This document shows positions 18,655 through 27,557 of a DNA stretch of 64,000 bases, piece after piece; within the stretch, counting starts at the first letter, position 1, and each line of letters opens with the position of its first letter. The stretch is from RYN-230 sp963713815 (GTDB taxonomy: Bacteria > Actinomycetota > Actinomycetes > Streptosporangiales > Streptosporangiaceae): positions 1-64,000 of the forward strand of contig CAVQNH010000005.1 of NCBI GenBank assembly GCA_963713815.1, given 5' to 3'. The notes under the pieces are model-generated. The model was not told the DNA's origin, searched no databases, and worked only from the letters and a program-made list of their open reading frames with translations. Both the position numbers and the translations under genes were made by a program.

Positions 18655-19177
18655 GGCTCCAGATCCTGCACGTGCCGGACTGCCCGGCGCGAAAGCCCTG
18701 AATGGTGTCCTCGCCCCGCTGCTCGCGGCCCGGCCTGATATCCAGGTAACGCGGCTAGTCGTGACGACAGAGAATGAGGCGGGACGGCTGGGGATGACCG
18801 GTTCGCCGACGATCCTGGCCGATGGCAGGGAGGTGGCTCCCTCCCCAGGCCACCAGCCGTCCCTGTCCTGCCGTCTCTACCCCGGCGAGCACGGGCATCT
18901 GGGCCCAGCACCCACCGCCGCCCACTTTTGGGAGGCACTTCGGCAGCGGCCCCCGGATAACCCAGGCCACCGCCGAGAGTGCGGGTGCCAGTCAATCGAC
19001 CCCGGGGGGCTGGACCCGCCAGCCGCCGCGATGATGCCCGTCGTCATGGCCACACCCGCCACCGCAGCCTGCAGCCGCCGGTGCCGGGCGGCACCCAGGC
19101 AGAACTTGATCATGTTGCCTCCTTACCAGCTCGCTGACCGGCTGGGTTTCAGCCCGCGTTTCCCTCAGCACGGGTAA
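18651..19177 (+). pseudogene. Thioredoxin-like / alkylmercury-lyase-like small protein, one frameshift
   Basis: From ATG 18651 the protein begins MRLQILHVPDCP and breaks at once (one G missing near 18690). It resumes AKALNGVLAPLLAARPDIQV, then TRLVVTTENEAGRLGMTGSP (thioredoxin-fold cis-Pro region), ILADGREVAPSPGHQPSLSC and RLYPGEHGHLG. This is the common actinobacterial family with a CxxC-like N-terminus and a SPSLSCRLY motif, annotated variously as thioredoxin-like or organomercurial-lyase-like. The conserved part ends near 18950; the open frame runs on to 19177. A redox or metal-thiolate role is plausible but unproven. Confidence 0.5.
18877..19113 (-). CDS. Possible small exported/membrane protein antisense to the thioredoxin-like tail
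   Basis: 78 residues. The reason to list it is a near-consensus AAGGAGG 4 nt before ATG 19113, unusual in this region. The N-terminus is basic then hydrophobic (FCLGAARHRRLQAAVAGVAM then TTGIIAAAGGSS), like a signal anchor; the rest is Pro/Ser/Arg/Cys-rich. It overlaps the poorly conserved 3' part of the opposite-strand gene, so one of the two is probably not coding there. It may be the 5' end of a truncated gene. Confidence 0.35.
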   Translation of the reverse strand: MIKFCLGAARHRRLQAAVAGVAMTTGIIAAAGGSSPPGSIDWHPHSRRWPGLSGGRCRSASQKWAAVGAGPRCPCSPG

Positions 19178-19475
19178 CCGGAGGCGGCGTGCCCTCGCGG
19201 CAGCTCGTGGACCCGCGCCGAGCGGGGCAAGTCTGCGGGAGCCCGGCCGCGAGTTTCCTTCGCTGCCGCACGCGTGACCCGTCCTGCCGGTCCGGCCTGA
19301 TCAGCACGGCCAGCACGCTAGAAGCCAGCTGCTCGCCGTGGCATACGGCTAGGCGGCGTCTTCGAGGTGCACCTGGGTACACCCCCCGGTTGGGGGCCTA
19401 GCGTCACTGCGTGCCTGGCCGGGGCACCGGCACACTTGGCAGGCAGGTGCGGCGGCGAAGGAGATCAGGCTGTGG
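19178..19475. other. No gene recognised
   Basis: 298 bp between the thioredoxin-like remnant and the sensor kinase. GAAGGAGA at about 19456 is the only clear signal and serves the kinase start. Confidence 0.35.
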
Positions 19476-20839
19476 ATGGCAGAGAAGCACGGGGCGAGTT
19501 CAGCGGACACGGCCGTGGTCGTGGATCGGCGAGGGAGCCGTCGCCGCGGCGCGGGGCGCAGGACTGTGCGGGCTGGTCCTGCCCGGTCTCATCCTGGTAC
19601 TGGCGCTGCTGATGCCGCTGCTGCTGACCGGGCTGGAGATCGGGCTGCTGGTGAACGGCCCCCAGCACTGGCACGAGACGGACGCGGTCGTCGTGCGGAT
19701 CGCGCCGGTCGCCGGCCTGGCCGCGAGCCTGCTGCTGATCCCGGCCATCCTGGGAGCCATCCGGGGGCTGGCGACGCTGACCCGGAAGCTGTCGGGGGAC
19801 TGGTGCGCGGTGCCGGTCATGGACCCGTACCTGAATCAGCCCCGGAACGGGCAGGCCGGCTACCTCGGGCGGCTGCGCTGGCTGGCCGACCCGGCCACCA
19901 GGCGCGACGGGCAGTGGCTGGCGGTCAGCACCCTCGGGGGCTGGATCCTCGCCGCCGTGCCGGCCGGGCTGATGCTGAGTGGCCTGTTCTGCCTGCTCGG
20001 CACCAACAGGGGGTATGCGGCGGTGGCCATGCGGGCAGTCTTCCCCGGGCACGAGCCGGCGATGCTGGTCCTGCTGGGCGCCGCCTGCATCGCGGCGGGG
20101 CTGTGGGCAGGCCCGCGGCTGCTGCGCGGCTACGGGCTGCTGGCCCGGTCGATGCTGGCAGGCCGGTCAGGCGCAGCTGGCCCTGCGGGTCGCCCATCTG
20201 GCGCAGACCCGGGCCGACACGATCGACACGGGCGCGGCGGAGATGCGCCGGATCGAGCGGGACCTGCACGACGGCGCCCAGGCCCGGCTGGTGGCGATGG
20301 GCATGAGCCTGGACGCCGCCGACCAGCTGCTGGAGAGCGAACCGGCAGCGGCTCGGGCGCTGCTGGCTGAGGCCCGCGAGTCTTCCGCGAAGGCGCTGGC
20401 CGAGCTGCGTGCCCTGGTACGCGGGATCCACCCGCCAGTGCTGGCCGACCGGGGCCTGGCCGAGGCCGTCCGCGCGCTGGCCCTGGACCTGCCGCTGCGG
20501 GTCCATTTCGCCAGCGAGCTGACGGGCAGGCCGGCCGCGCCGATCGAGTCGGCTGCCTACTTCGCGATCAGCGAGCTGCTGGCCAACGTGTCCAAGCATG
20601 CGCAGACCCGCCAGGCTTGGGTGGACCTGCGGCACGTGGGCGGGATGCTGCGGATCGGGGTCAGCGACGACGGTGCCGGAGGCGCGGACCATCGGCGCGG
20701 CACCGGGCTGGACGGCATCGAGCGCAGGCTGGCCGCGTTCGATGGCGTGCTCGCGCTGTCCAGCCCGCCAGGCGGCCCTACCGTGGTGAACATGGAGATC
20801 CCGTGCGCGCTGTCATCGCCGAAGACCTTTTCCTGCTGA
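19476..20839 (+). pseudogene. NarL-type sensor histidine kinase, frameshifted
   Basis: Start near ATG 19476 (uncertain; the first 25 codons may contain another frame slip near 19540). Four hydrophobic helices (GLVLPGLILVLALLMPLLL, VAGLAASLLLIPAILGAI, LAAVPAGLMLSGLFCLL, AMLVLLGAACIAAGLWAG) form the sensor part. Near 20165 the frame shifts by one base and continues with QAQLALRVAHLAQTRADT, the HisKA_3 box RRIERDLHDGAQARLVAMGM (phospho-acceptor His) and HATPase_c (ELLANVSKHAQ, GVSDDGAGGA, GTGLDGIERRL). The response regulator follows with a 37-bp overlap. One base removed restores the kinase. Confidence 0.75.
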
Positions 20840-21447
20840 GGGACGGCCTGACCCGGCTGCTCGAGGCCCACGGCGTGCAGGTCACCGCGGCCGTAGACAA
20901 CGGCGCCGGTCTGCTCGCCTCGGTCACCGCCGACCGGCCGGACGTGGCGATCGTAGACGTGCGGCTGCCGCCGACGTTCACCGACGAAGGGCTGCGGGCC
21001 GCGCTGGCCGCCCGGCGGGAGGCACCCGGCCTGCCGGTGCTGGTGCTGTCGCAGTACGTGGAGCAGATCTACGCCCGCGAGCTGCTCGCCGGCGGCGCCG
21101 GTGGCATCGGTTACCTGCTCAAGGACCGGGTGCTGGACGGCGCCCAGTTCGCGGAGGCGGTGCGCCGGGTCGCGGACGGGGGCACCGCGATGGACCCGGA
21201 GGTGATTGCCCGGCTGGTGGACCGCAGCTCCGCGGACGGGGCGCTGGCCACGCTCAGCCCCCGCGAGCGCGAGGTGCTCGGGCTGATGGCCGAGGGCCGG
21301 TCCAACGCGGCCATCGCCCAGCGGCTGTTCATCACCGAGCGGGCCGTGGCCAAGCACACGGCCTCCATCTTCCTGCGGCTGGGCCTGCAGCCCTCCGACG
21401 ACGACAACCGGCGGGTGCTCGCCGTCCTGGCGTTCCTCGACGGGTGA
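20803..21447 (+). CDS. NarL/FixJ-family response regulator
   Basis: 214 residues from GTG 20803 (GGAGA 4 nt upstream), partner of the kinase at 19476-20839. The receiver domain has acidic pocket AED, phospho-acceptor Asp in DVAIVDVRLPP, and Lys in GYLLKDRV. The C-terminal LuxR HTH is LSPREREVLGLMAEGRSNAA then IAQRLFITERAVAKHTASIF. The longer frame upstream overlaps the kinase and is not needed. It likely activates nearby or envelope-stress genes; the target is not evident because neighbours are degraded. Confidence 0.9.
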   Translation: MRAVIAEDLFLLRDGLTRLLEAHGVQVTAAVDNGAGLLASVTADRPDVAIVDVRLPPTFTDEGLRAALAARREAPGLPVLVLSQYVEQIYARELLAGGAGGIGYLLKDRVLDGAQFAEAVRRVADGGTAMDPEVIARLVDRSSADGALATLSPREREVLGLMAEGRSNAAIAQRLFITERAVAKHTASIFLRLGLQPSDDDNRRVLAVLAFLDG

Positions 21448-21672
21448 TCAGCCCGCTGGATACGACCGCGAAGCGGCCTGGCCTTGACACTGCGGACTCG
21501 GTTGAGATCATCGTGCCACGAGGTGGACAGCAGCCCAGCTTGGAAGATCGGTAGCTGCTCAGCTGGCGGCGCTGTGCTGAGCGGTGGCCGTGAACTCGTT
21601 TGGCACCGGTTGCGGATAACGGATGTAGCTTCCTGAGCACCCGGATAGGCATGGACATGAGTCAAGGTCGGT

Positions 21673-22263
21673 ATGAGATCCGCCACCGCGGATGATGCCG
21701 CGGTCATTGAGGGTTCCTGGCGGGAGCCGGAGCGGTTCGCGGTTCTGTTTGACCGGCACGCCCCGCACATCTACCGCTACCTTGCCCGGCGTGCCGGCCG
21801 CCAGGTTGCCGATGATCTGGTCGCCGAGACGTTCCTGGCCGCTTTCGCCAAGCGGGACGGGTATGACCTCGGCCACCCGGATGCCCGGCCTTGGCTGTAC
21901 GGGATCGCCACCAACCTGGTCGGCCAGCATCGCAGGGACGAGGCCCGCCAGTACCGGATCAGGCAGGCTGCCGCAGCCGAGCCCGTGGTTCTTGGTCACG
22001 CCGAGCGGGTGGCTGCCGATGTCACGGCCCAGGCGATGCGCACGCTGCTGGACGCGGCGCTGGCCGCGCTGTCGGCCGGTGACCGGGATGTGCTGCTGCT
22101 CATCGCCTGGGAGCAGCTGACCTATCAGGAGGTGTCGCGGGCACTGGCCATCCCGGTGGGGACGGTGCGGTCCAGGCTGCACCGGGCGCGCACGAAGGTG
22201 CGCCAGGTCCTGGCCGGCACCGATGCGGCTGCAACGTATGAGGAGCTCACGACCAATGAATGA
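21673..22263 (+). CDS. ECF-type RNA polymerase sigma factor
   Basis: 196 residues, ATG 21673. Region 2: FAVLFDRHAPHIYRYLARRA, ADDLVAETFLAAFAKR, ARPWLYGIATNLVGQHRRDE. Region 4: AALSAGDRDVLLLIAWEQLT then YQEVSRALAIPVGTVRSRLH. The stop (TGA 22261-22263) overlaps the start of the next gene by 8 bp, so the pair is translationally coupled. The second gene is the best candidate for its anti-sigma factor or effector. Region 2 and 4 are complete, so it should work. Confidence 0.9.
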   Translation: MRSATADDAAVIEGSWREPERFAVLFDRHAPHIYRYLARRAGRQVADDLVAETFLAAFAKRDGYDLGHPDARPWLYGIATNLVGQHRRDEARQYRIRQAAAAEPVVLGHAERVAADVTAQAMRTLLDAALAALSAGDRDVLLLIAWEQLTYQEVSRALAIPVGTVRSRLHRARTKVRQVLAGTDAAATYEELTTNE

Positions 22264-22927
22264 CATGGAGCTGCTTCGGGAGCTGGCGCAGGAGACGCCC
22301 CTGCCGGCACCTGCCGAGCTGGACGCGGCCCGCGCCAGGCTGGCCGCCGCGATCGCCGCCGATCCGGCCACTGGACGCCCCGCACTGGTAGCGGAAGCCA
22401 AGAGCTTCCAGCCTGACCCCTCCCGCGGCCAGCCGGTCGGGCCGATGCATCCTCCTGCTCCCGCGCCGGTGCTGACCGCGGTCAAATTCATGCGCGCGGG
22501 CGCCGTCGGCACCGCCGCGTACCTGATCATCGCGCTGGCTTTCATCGGCGACATCTCCGCCTACCACCTAACGGTGCTCGGGCACCACCTCACCACGGCC
22601 CAGCTCAGCCATCAGCGCCCGCTCATCGTCACGCTGGTGATAGCCGCCGGGCTGGTCCTGATGGCCCTGTGGCTGTGGATGGCGCGGGCGGTCGGGCGGG
22701 GCAGGAACTGGGCGCGCATCCTGTCCACGGCGCTATTCGGCCTGGCGACCCTGGGGCTGACTGGGAACAACGGCGTCGCGCAAGTGTTCTGCGCCGTGCT
22801 GACCTGGCTGACTGGCCTCGCCGCGGTGTGGCTGCTGTGGCGCCCGGCCTCCAGCGCGTTCTTCAAGCCGCAGGCCCTTGACGGCAGCTCCGCGGCCGCG
22901 GCAGGCGATGCCGACAGGCGGCATTGA
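22256..22927 (+). CDS. Membrane protein coupled to the ECF sigma factor (CU044_5270-like N-terminus)
   Basis: 223 residues from ATG 22256, start inside the sigma-factor stop. The N-terminal MNDMELLRELAQETPLPAPA then ELDAARARLAAAI resembles the cytosolic head of CU044_5270-type proteins encoded after ECF sigma factors. Residues about 80-200 form four hydrophobic helices (AGAVGTAAYLIIALAFIG, LIVTLVIAAGLVLMALWLWM, ARILSTALFGLATLGL, AVLTWLTGLAAVWLLW). Plausible job: membrane-bound control of the sigma factor. No zinc-binding anti-sigma motif is present. Confidence 0.75.
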   Translation: MNDMELLRELAQETPLPAPAELDAARARLAAAIAADPATGRPALVAEAKSFQPDPSRGQPVGPMHPPAPAPVLTAVKFMRAGAVGTAAYLIIALAFIGDISAYHLTVLGHHLTTAQLSHQRPLIVTLVIAAGLVLMALWLWMARAVGRGRNWARILSTALFGLATLGLTGNNGVAQVFCAVLTWLTGLAAVWLLWRPASSAFFKPQALDGSSAAAAGDADRRH

Positions 22928-22980
22928 CGCGGCCACCTTGAAGCGGAGACGACCCGTGAGGAGCGAGTCCGAGCTGCCTC

Positions 22981-23568
22981 CTAGTGGAGGCGCAGTCCTG
23001 CGATGACGAGTCCGACCATGCGGCGTGCGTCGTAGCGGGGATTGTTGTCCGCGCCGATACAGAGATTGCCGACGCCAAGCATCAGTTCGTAGGCATCCAT
23101 GCCGGGGAGAATCTCGCCCGCCTCAGCAGCGGCGTCGAGCAGCTGGGCGCACACGGGGACGAGGCGGTCGAGGAAATAGGCGTGCAGGGTCTCGAAGGCG
23201 GCCTTGTCGGACTGCAGCGCCCCGGCGAGGCCGTGCTTGGTGACCAGGAAGTCGACGAAGAGGTTGATCCAGCGCGCCAGGGCGGCGTGCGGCGTGCTGC
23301 TGTTCGCCAGCAGTGCCGGACCGGCCTCAGCGCATGCCTCGACCTGGTGCCGGTAGACCGCGACGATGAGATCGGCTCGCGTCGGGAAGTGGCGGTAGAT
23401 CGTGCCCAGGCCAACGCCGGCCTTGGCGGCGATGTCGCGCACGGGCACGTCGACGCCGGAAGCGATGAAAGCCGCGGCGGCCGCGTCCAGCAACGTCTCC
23501 TCGTTACGCCGGGCGTCGGCCCGCTTCCGCGGGGCTGACGCCCTGGATCCGCTGTCGATGCCGACCAT
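22981..23568 (-). CDS. TetR-family repressor, paralogue of the one at 6.5-7.1 kb
   Basis: 195 residues, ATG 23568 with GGAGG 9 nt upstream. HTH: NEETLLDAAAAAFIASGVDV then RDIAAKAGVGLGTIYRHFPT. The ligand domain keeps motifs shared with its paralogue (ACAEAGPAL, LVTKHGLAGALQSDKAAFET, YFLDRLVPVCAQLLDAA). It is divergent from an aldo-keto reductase across a gap with two CGGAA-N5-TTCCG-type sites. It probably represses the reductase and downstream LLM gene, both now frameshifted as written, while the repressor itself is intact. Confidence 0.92.
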   Translation of the reverse strand: MVGIDSGSRASAPRKRADARRNEETLLDAAAAAFIASGVDVPVRDIAAKAGVGLGTIYRHFPTRADLIVAVYRHQVEACAEAGPALLANSSTPHAALARWINLFVDFLVTKHGLAGALQSDKAAFETLHAYFLDRLVPVCAQLLDAAAEAGEILPGMDAYELMLGVGNLCIGADNNPRYDARRMVGLVIAGLRLH

Positions 23569-23598
23569 GCGCCGCTACCTCCGTCCCTCCACTTGGCA

Positions 23599-23642
23599 AA
23601 CGGAACCATGTTCCGTATGGTGGTTAGCGGAACAACGATCCG
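23599..23642. promoter_or_regulatory. Two-copy TetR operator, second module
   Basis: ACGGAACCATGTTCCGT (23599-23615) and GCGGAACAACGATCCGT (23626-23642) share the CGGAA-N5-TTCCG frame with the sites at 7143-7182. Spacing is 27 bp here versus 23 bp there. They sit between the divergent tetR and reductase starts. Confidence 0.65.
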
Positions 23643-23722
23643 TTTGTTCAGGATGCCAGAACAGGCGAGCCAAACCAAGTCACGCGTCGCCAACTCGCGT
23701 CACCTCTCAAGGAGGAACAGGC

Positions 23723-24744
23723 ATGCAGTACCGCACCTTGGGCCGCACCGGTGTGCAGGTCAGCACCCTCGTGCTCGGCGCGATGAACTTCGGCAGCTTG
23801 GGACGTACCACCCAGGACGAGGTCACCGCCATGGTCGACGCCGCCCTGGAGGGCGGGATCAACCTCATCGACACCGCCGACATGTACAGCCACGGCGAGT
23901 CAGAGGAGATGGTCGGCAAGGCCATCGCCGGCCGCCGCGACGACATCGTGCTGGCCACGAAGGCGGCCATGCCGATGGGCGACGAGCGCAACCATCAGGG
24001 CAGTTCGCGCCGCTGGCTGGTCACCGAGCTGGACAACAGCCTGCGCCGCCTCGGCGTCGACCACGTCGATCTCTACCAGATCCACCGGTGGGACCCGGCG
24101 CACCAGCGACGAGGAGACGCTGTCGGCGCTGACCGACCTGCAGCGCGCCGGGAAGATCCGCTACTTCGGCTCCTCGACGTTCCCCGCGTACCGCATCGTG
24201 CAGGCCGAGTGGGCGGCCCGGGAGAACCACCTGAGCCGTTACGTCACCGAGCAGCCCAGCTACTCGATCCTGCAGCGCGGGATCGAGACCCACGTCCTGC
24301 CCGTGACCGAGCAGTACGGACTCGGCGTGCTGGCGTGGAGCCCGCTGGCCTCGGGCTGGCTGTCGGGCGCGATCCGCGAGGGCCAGGAAATCACCACCAG
24401 CCGCTCGGCGACTGATGCCGCAACGCTTCGACACCGCCATCCCCGCCAACCGGGCCAGGCTCGATGCCGTCGAGCAGCTGGCCAAGGTCGCCGACGAGGC
24501 CGACCTGACCATGATCCAGCTCGCGCTCGGATTCGTCACCGCGCACCCCGCCGTGACCAGCGCGATCATCGGCCCCCGCACGGTGGACCACTTGCACTCT
24601 CAGCTCGCTGCCGCAGACACCGTGCTCTCCGCCGACGTGCTCGACGCGATCGACGCGATCGTCGCTCCCGGCGTCGACCTCGCCGCACACGAGAAGCACG
24701 ACACGCCGCCCGCCCTGCTTGACGCGGCGCAGCGACGTCGCTGA
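23723..24744 (+). pseudogene. Aldo/keto reductase (paralogue), two frameshifts
   Basis: ATG 23723 with AAGGAGGA 6 nt upstream. The first part is intact: MQYRTLGRTGVQVSTLVLGA, Asp/Tyr of the tetrad in LIDTADMYSHGESEEMVG, Lys in IVLATKAAMP, His in DLYQIHRWDP. The frame breaks near 24095 (resumes TSDEETLSALTDLQRAGKIR) and near 24410 (resumes RFDTAIPANRARLDAVEQLA), then ends normally with the IGPRTVDHLHSQL cofactor segment. Both breaks are single-base gains; removing them gives about 340 residues. Homologous along its length to the enzyme at 7236-8255. Confidence 0.8.
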
Positions 24745-24804
24745 TCGCCTCCCGCTTCTGAAGCGACGCGTATCCCACCCCGTGGTGAAAGGACGAACGG
24801 ACCC

Positions 24805-25682
24805 ATGCCACAAGCACCCCACCCCAGTTTCGGGATCGCGACCGCGCCCGCAACAGGTCGGCTACCACGACATCCTGCGCGTCTGGCGCGAGGCGGACAC
24901 GATCCCGCAGATCGAGCATGCGTGGCTGTTCGATCACCTCATGCCGATCGGCGGCGACCCGGGCGGACCGATCTTCGAAGGCTGGACACTGCTCTCGGCC
25001 CTCGCCGCGCAGACCCAGCGACTGCGCCTCGGCCTGCTCGTGACCAGCAACCGCTTCCGGCCGCCCGCGATGCTGGCCAAGATCGCCGCGACCGTCGACA
25101 TCGTCTCCGGCGGACGGCTCGACTTCGGTATCGGCGCAGGCTCACGGCCCAGCCATCCCGTTGGCCCGGCGCGAGTACGACGCCAACGGCCTGCCCTACC
25201 ACGACGCCGCCTACGCCGTGGGGAGCCTCGCCGAAGCGTGCACGGTGATCCGGCGGTTGTGGACCGAGACCGAGCCGTTCGACTTCCAGGGCACCTACGT
25301 CCAGCTCACCGGGGCGTTCTGCAATCCCAAACCCGTCCAGCGCCCCTACCCGCCGATCCTCATCGGCGGACGCTCGGCCCCGGTGCTGCGCGTGGCCGCC
25401 GAGCACGCCGACCTGTGGAATATCCCCGGCGGCGACATCGACGACGTCGTCAGCCGCAGCGCACTGCTGGACCGCTACTGCGCCGAGATCGGCCGCGACC
25501 CCGCGTCGGTCACCCGCTCGATCCACCTGCCAGTCTCCTACGACCAGCCCGGCAGCACCCGGGACGCGATCGGCGAAGCGATCGACGCCGGCTTCCGGCA
25601 CATCGTCCTCGGACTGCCAGCGCCCTAGCCCGCCGGCGTCGCGCAGTGGGTCACCGACGAGCTCATCACCACGTCGGCCTAG
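24805..25682 (+). pseudogene. LLM-class (F420-type) oxidoreductase, two frameshifts and an internal stop
   Basis: From ATG 24805: PQAPHPSFGIATAP, shift near 24855 to QQVGYHDILRVWREADTIPQ, then IEHAWLFDHLMPIGGDPGGP, LRLGLLVTSNRFRPPAMLAK and ATVDIVSGGRLDFGIGAG (typical luciferase-like monooxygenase, probably F420-dependent). A shift near 25155 is followed by EYDANGLPYHDAAYAVGSLA and PPILIGGRSAPVLRVAAEHA. A TAG at 25626-25628 interrupts the last strand; the frame continues AQWVTDELITTSA to TAG 25680. The in-frame nonsense codon, unlike the indels, argues for true decay. It follows the second reductase in the same direction. Confidence 0.72.
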
Positions 25683-25812
25683 CACCCCAGCAGCAGCAGC
25701 GCCCGGCAGCACCCCAGCCCTGGTCCTGGCCCGTGACTTCAGGGGTGGTGACGCGCCGCCCGGTATGCGACGCTGGTGTCACCAACTTCAGGCCAAGCCG
25801 GGGGACAGCCTG

Positions 25813-26772
25813 ATGTCTGAGCAACCCGAGGTCAGCCCGACGACCGGGCGAGCGGACGATGGCCGGGCGGACACGCCGTCCGGCGCGCTGAAGCAGGTCG
25901 ATGCCGGCCTGCTGAGCGTGGGATACGCCGAAGCCGGCCCGGCTGACGGCCGGGCGGTTGTTCTCCTGCATGGGTGGCCCTACGACATCCACAGCTATGC
26001 CGAGGTCACGCCGGTGCTGGCCTCGGCGGGGTACCGGGTGATCGTCCCCTACTTGCGGGGCTACGGCACGACCCGCTTCCTGTCCGGTGCGACGCCCCGA
26101 AATGGCCAGCAATCGGTCCTCGGGGTCAACGTCATCGCGCTGATGGATGCTCTTGGCATCCACGAAGCGATCATCGCTGGCTTCGACTGGGGAGCCCGGG
26201 CAGCCAACGTCGTCGCCGCCCTCTGGCCCGGCCGGTGCAAGGCCATGGTGTCAGTCAGCGGCTACCTGATCGGCAGTCCGGAGGCCGGCCAGGCACCCTT
26301 GCTCCCGGCGGCCGAACTCGCCTGGTGGTATCAGTTTTATTTCGCCACCGAACGCGGCCGGGCCGGCTATGACCAATACCGGCGCGAGTTCGCCAAGCTC
26401 ATCTGGCACACCGCCTCGCCACAGTGGAACTTCGGCGACGCGACCTTCAACCGGAGCGCCGCGTCCTTTGACAACGCGGATCATGTCAGCATCGTGATCC
26501 ACAACTACCGCTGGCGGCTCGGGGTGGCCGACGGCGAGACACAATACGACGATCTGGAAAAGCAGCTCGCCGCCGGCCCCGTCATCGCCGTGCCAACCAT
26601 CACCCTGGAAGGTGATGCCAATGGTGCGCCCCATCCGGAGCCCGGCGCCTATCGGGCCAAGTTCTCGGGCAAGTACGAGCATCGGACCATCCGGGGCGGC
26701 GTCGGGCACAATCTGCCGCAAGAGGCTCCGCAGGCCTTTGCCCAGGCCATCGTCGACGTCGACGGCTACTGA
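25813..26772 (+). CDS. Alpha/beta hydrolase, epoxide-hydrolase type
   Basis: 319 residues from ATG 25813 (GGGGGACAG upstream); the longer frame from 25765 has no ribosome site. Oxyanion-hole motif HGWP (53-56). Nucleophile elbow GFDWGARAA puts Asp125 rather than Ser at the active site, as in epoxide hydrolases and haloalkane dehalogenases. The C-terminal GGVGHNLPQEAPQAF supplies the catalytic His, and the cap domain has WWYQFYFATERG. It should open epoxides (or C-halogen bonds) through an Asp ester. It follows the decayed LLM gene on the same strand but with a 130-bp gap. Confidence 0.85.
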   Translation: MSEQPEVSPTTGRADDGRADTPSGALKQVDAGLLSVGYAEAGPADGRAVVLLHGWPYDIHSYAEVTPVLASAGYRVIVPYLRGYGTTRFLSGATPRNGQQSVLGVNVIALMDALGIHEAIIAGFDWGARAANVVAALWPGRCKAMVSVSGYLIGSPEAGQAPLLPAAELAWWYQFYFATERGRAGYDQYRREFAKLIWHTASPQWNFGDATFNRSAASFDNADHVSIVIHNYRWRLGVADGETQYDDLEKQLAAGPVIAVPTITLEGDANGAPHPEPGAYRAKFSGKYEHRTIRGGVGHNLPQEAPQAFAQAIVDVDGY

Positions 26773-26827
26773 CCGTCCTCCCAGCATCAGGCCGCCACGC
26801 CATTACCGACCTCCCGGGGCAGCCAGA

Positions 26828-27406
26828 CTAGGCTTCCCGGATGATCTCATAGCTGAGGAAGGCGAGTCCGTCACCGACGGTCCGGGTGTCGAGGAGGCGG
26901 ACGGGCTTCTTGTCGCTGGTCTCGCCGAAGAGGCGCTCGCCAGCCCCGAGCACGACCGGGTAGACCATCAGCCGCAGCCCGTTGACCAGGTCGTGCTCCA
27001 TCAGGGTGCGCACGAGCTGACAGCTGGCGTAGACGACGATTTCCCCGTCCAGTTCCTGCTTCAGCTTCGAGACCTCCTCCACCACATCGCCCTTGAGGAC
27101 CGTCGAGTTGTCCCAGCGGGGTGCGGCGAGAGTGGAGGAGACGACGTATTTGGGCAGGCTGTTCAGCCGGTCCGCCCACTCGCCCCTGCGGCCCGCCCAC
27201 CGCGTTGCGAAGTACTCGTCGCTCCGCCGGCCCAGCAGCAGGGCCCCGGCGCCCAGCGCCTCGTCGAACTCGGCCTTGGCCCACGCTTCGCGGTCTTTGT
27301 CCCCAATCTGGCTGAACCAGCCGCCATGCCTGAAGCCTTCCTCACCGGTCGGGTCCTGGACGACTCCGTCGAGCGAGACGTTCTGGCTCACGATGATCTT
27401 GCCCAT
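26828..27406 (-). CDS. Dihydrofolate-reductase-like (RibD C-terminal domain) reductase
   Basis: 192 residues from ATG 27406 (GAAGGAGA 7 nt upstream). IIVSQNVSLDGVVQDPTG, GALLLGRRSDEYFATRW, LPKYVVSSTLAAPRWDNSTV, IVVYASCQLVRTLMEHDLVN and YPVVLGAGERLFGE are hallmarks of the DHFR-like RibD_C family (NADPH reductases of unknown substrate, common in actinomycetes). It is divergent from the SigJ-like sigma factor gene; the shared 150-bp gap could hold promoters for both. Confidence 0.88.
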   Translation of the reverse strand: MGKIIVSQNVSLDGVVQDPTGEEGFRHGGWFSQIGDKDREAWAKAEFDEALGAGALLLGRRSDEYFATRWAGRRGEWADRLNSLPKYVVSSTLAAPRWDNSTVLKGDVVEEVSKLKQELDGEIVVYASCQLVRTLMEHDLVNGLRLMVYPVVLGAGERLFGETSDKKPVRLLDTRTVGDGLAFLSYEIIREA

Positions 27407-27557
27407 TACGGTTCTCCTTCGTTGGCGTTGCCCGCTATCAGCGATGTAGATACCGGGGCGTCGGGCAAGTGGGCGCCCGCTGGCCGCCCAGTTCGCCTCC
27501 CAGCCGGGATCCATACGGGAGGTGCGACAACCGGTCCGGCAGAGAGGTGGAGCTAGC

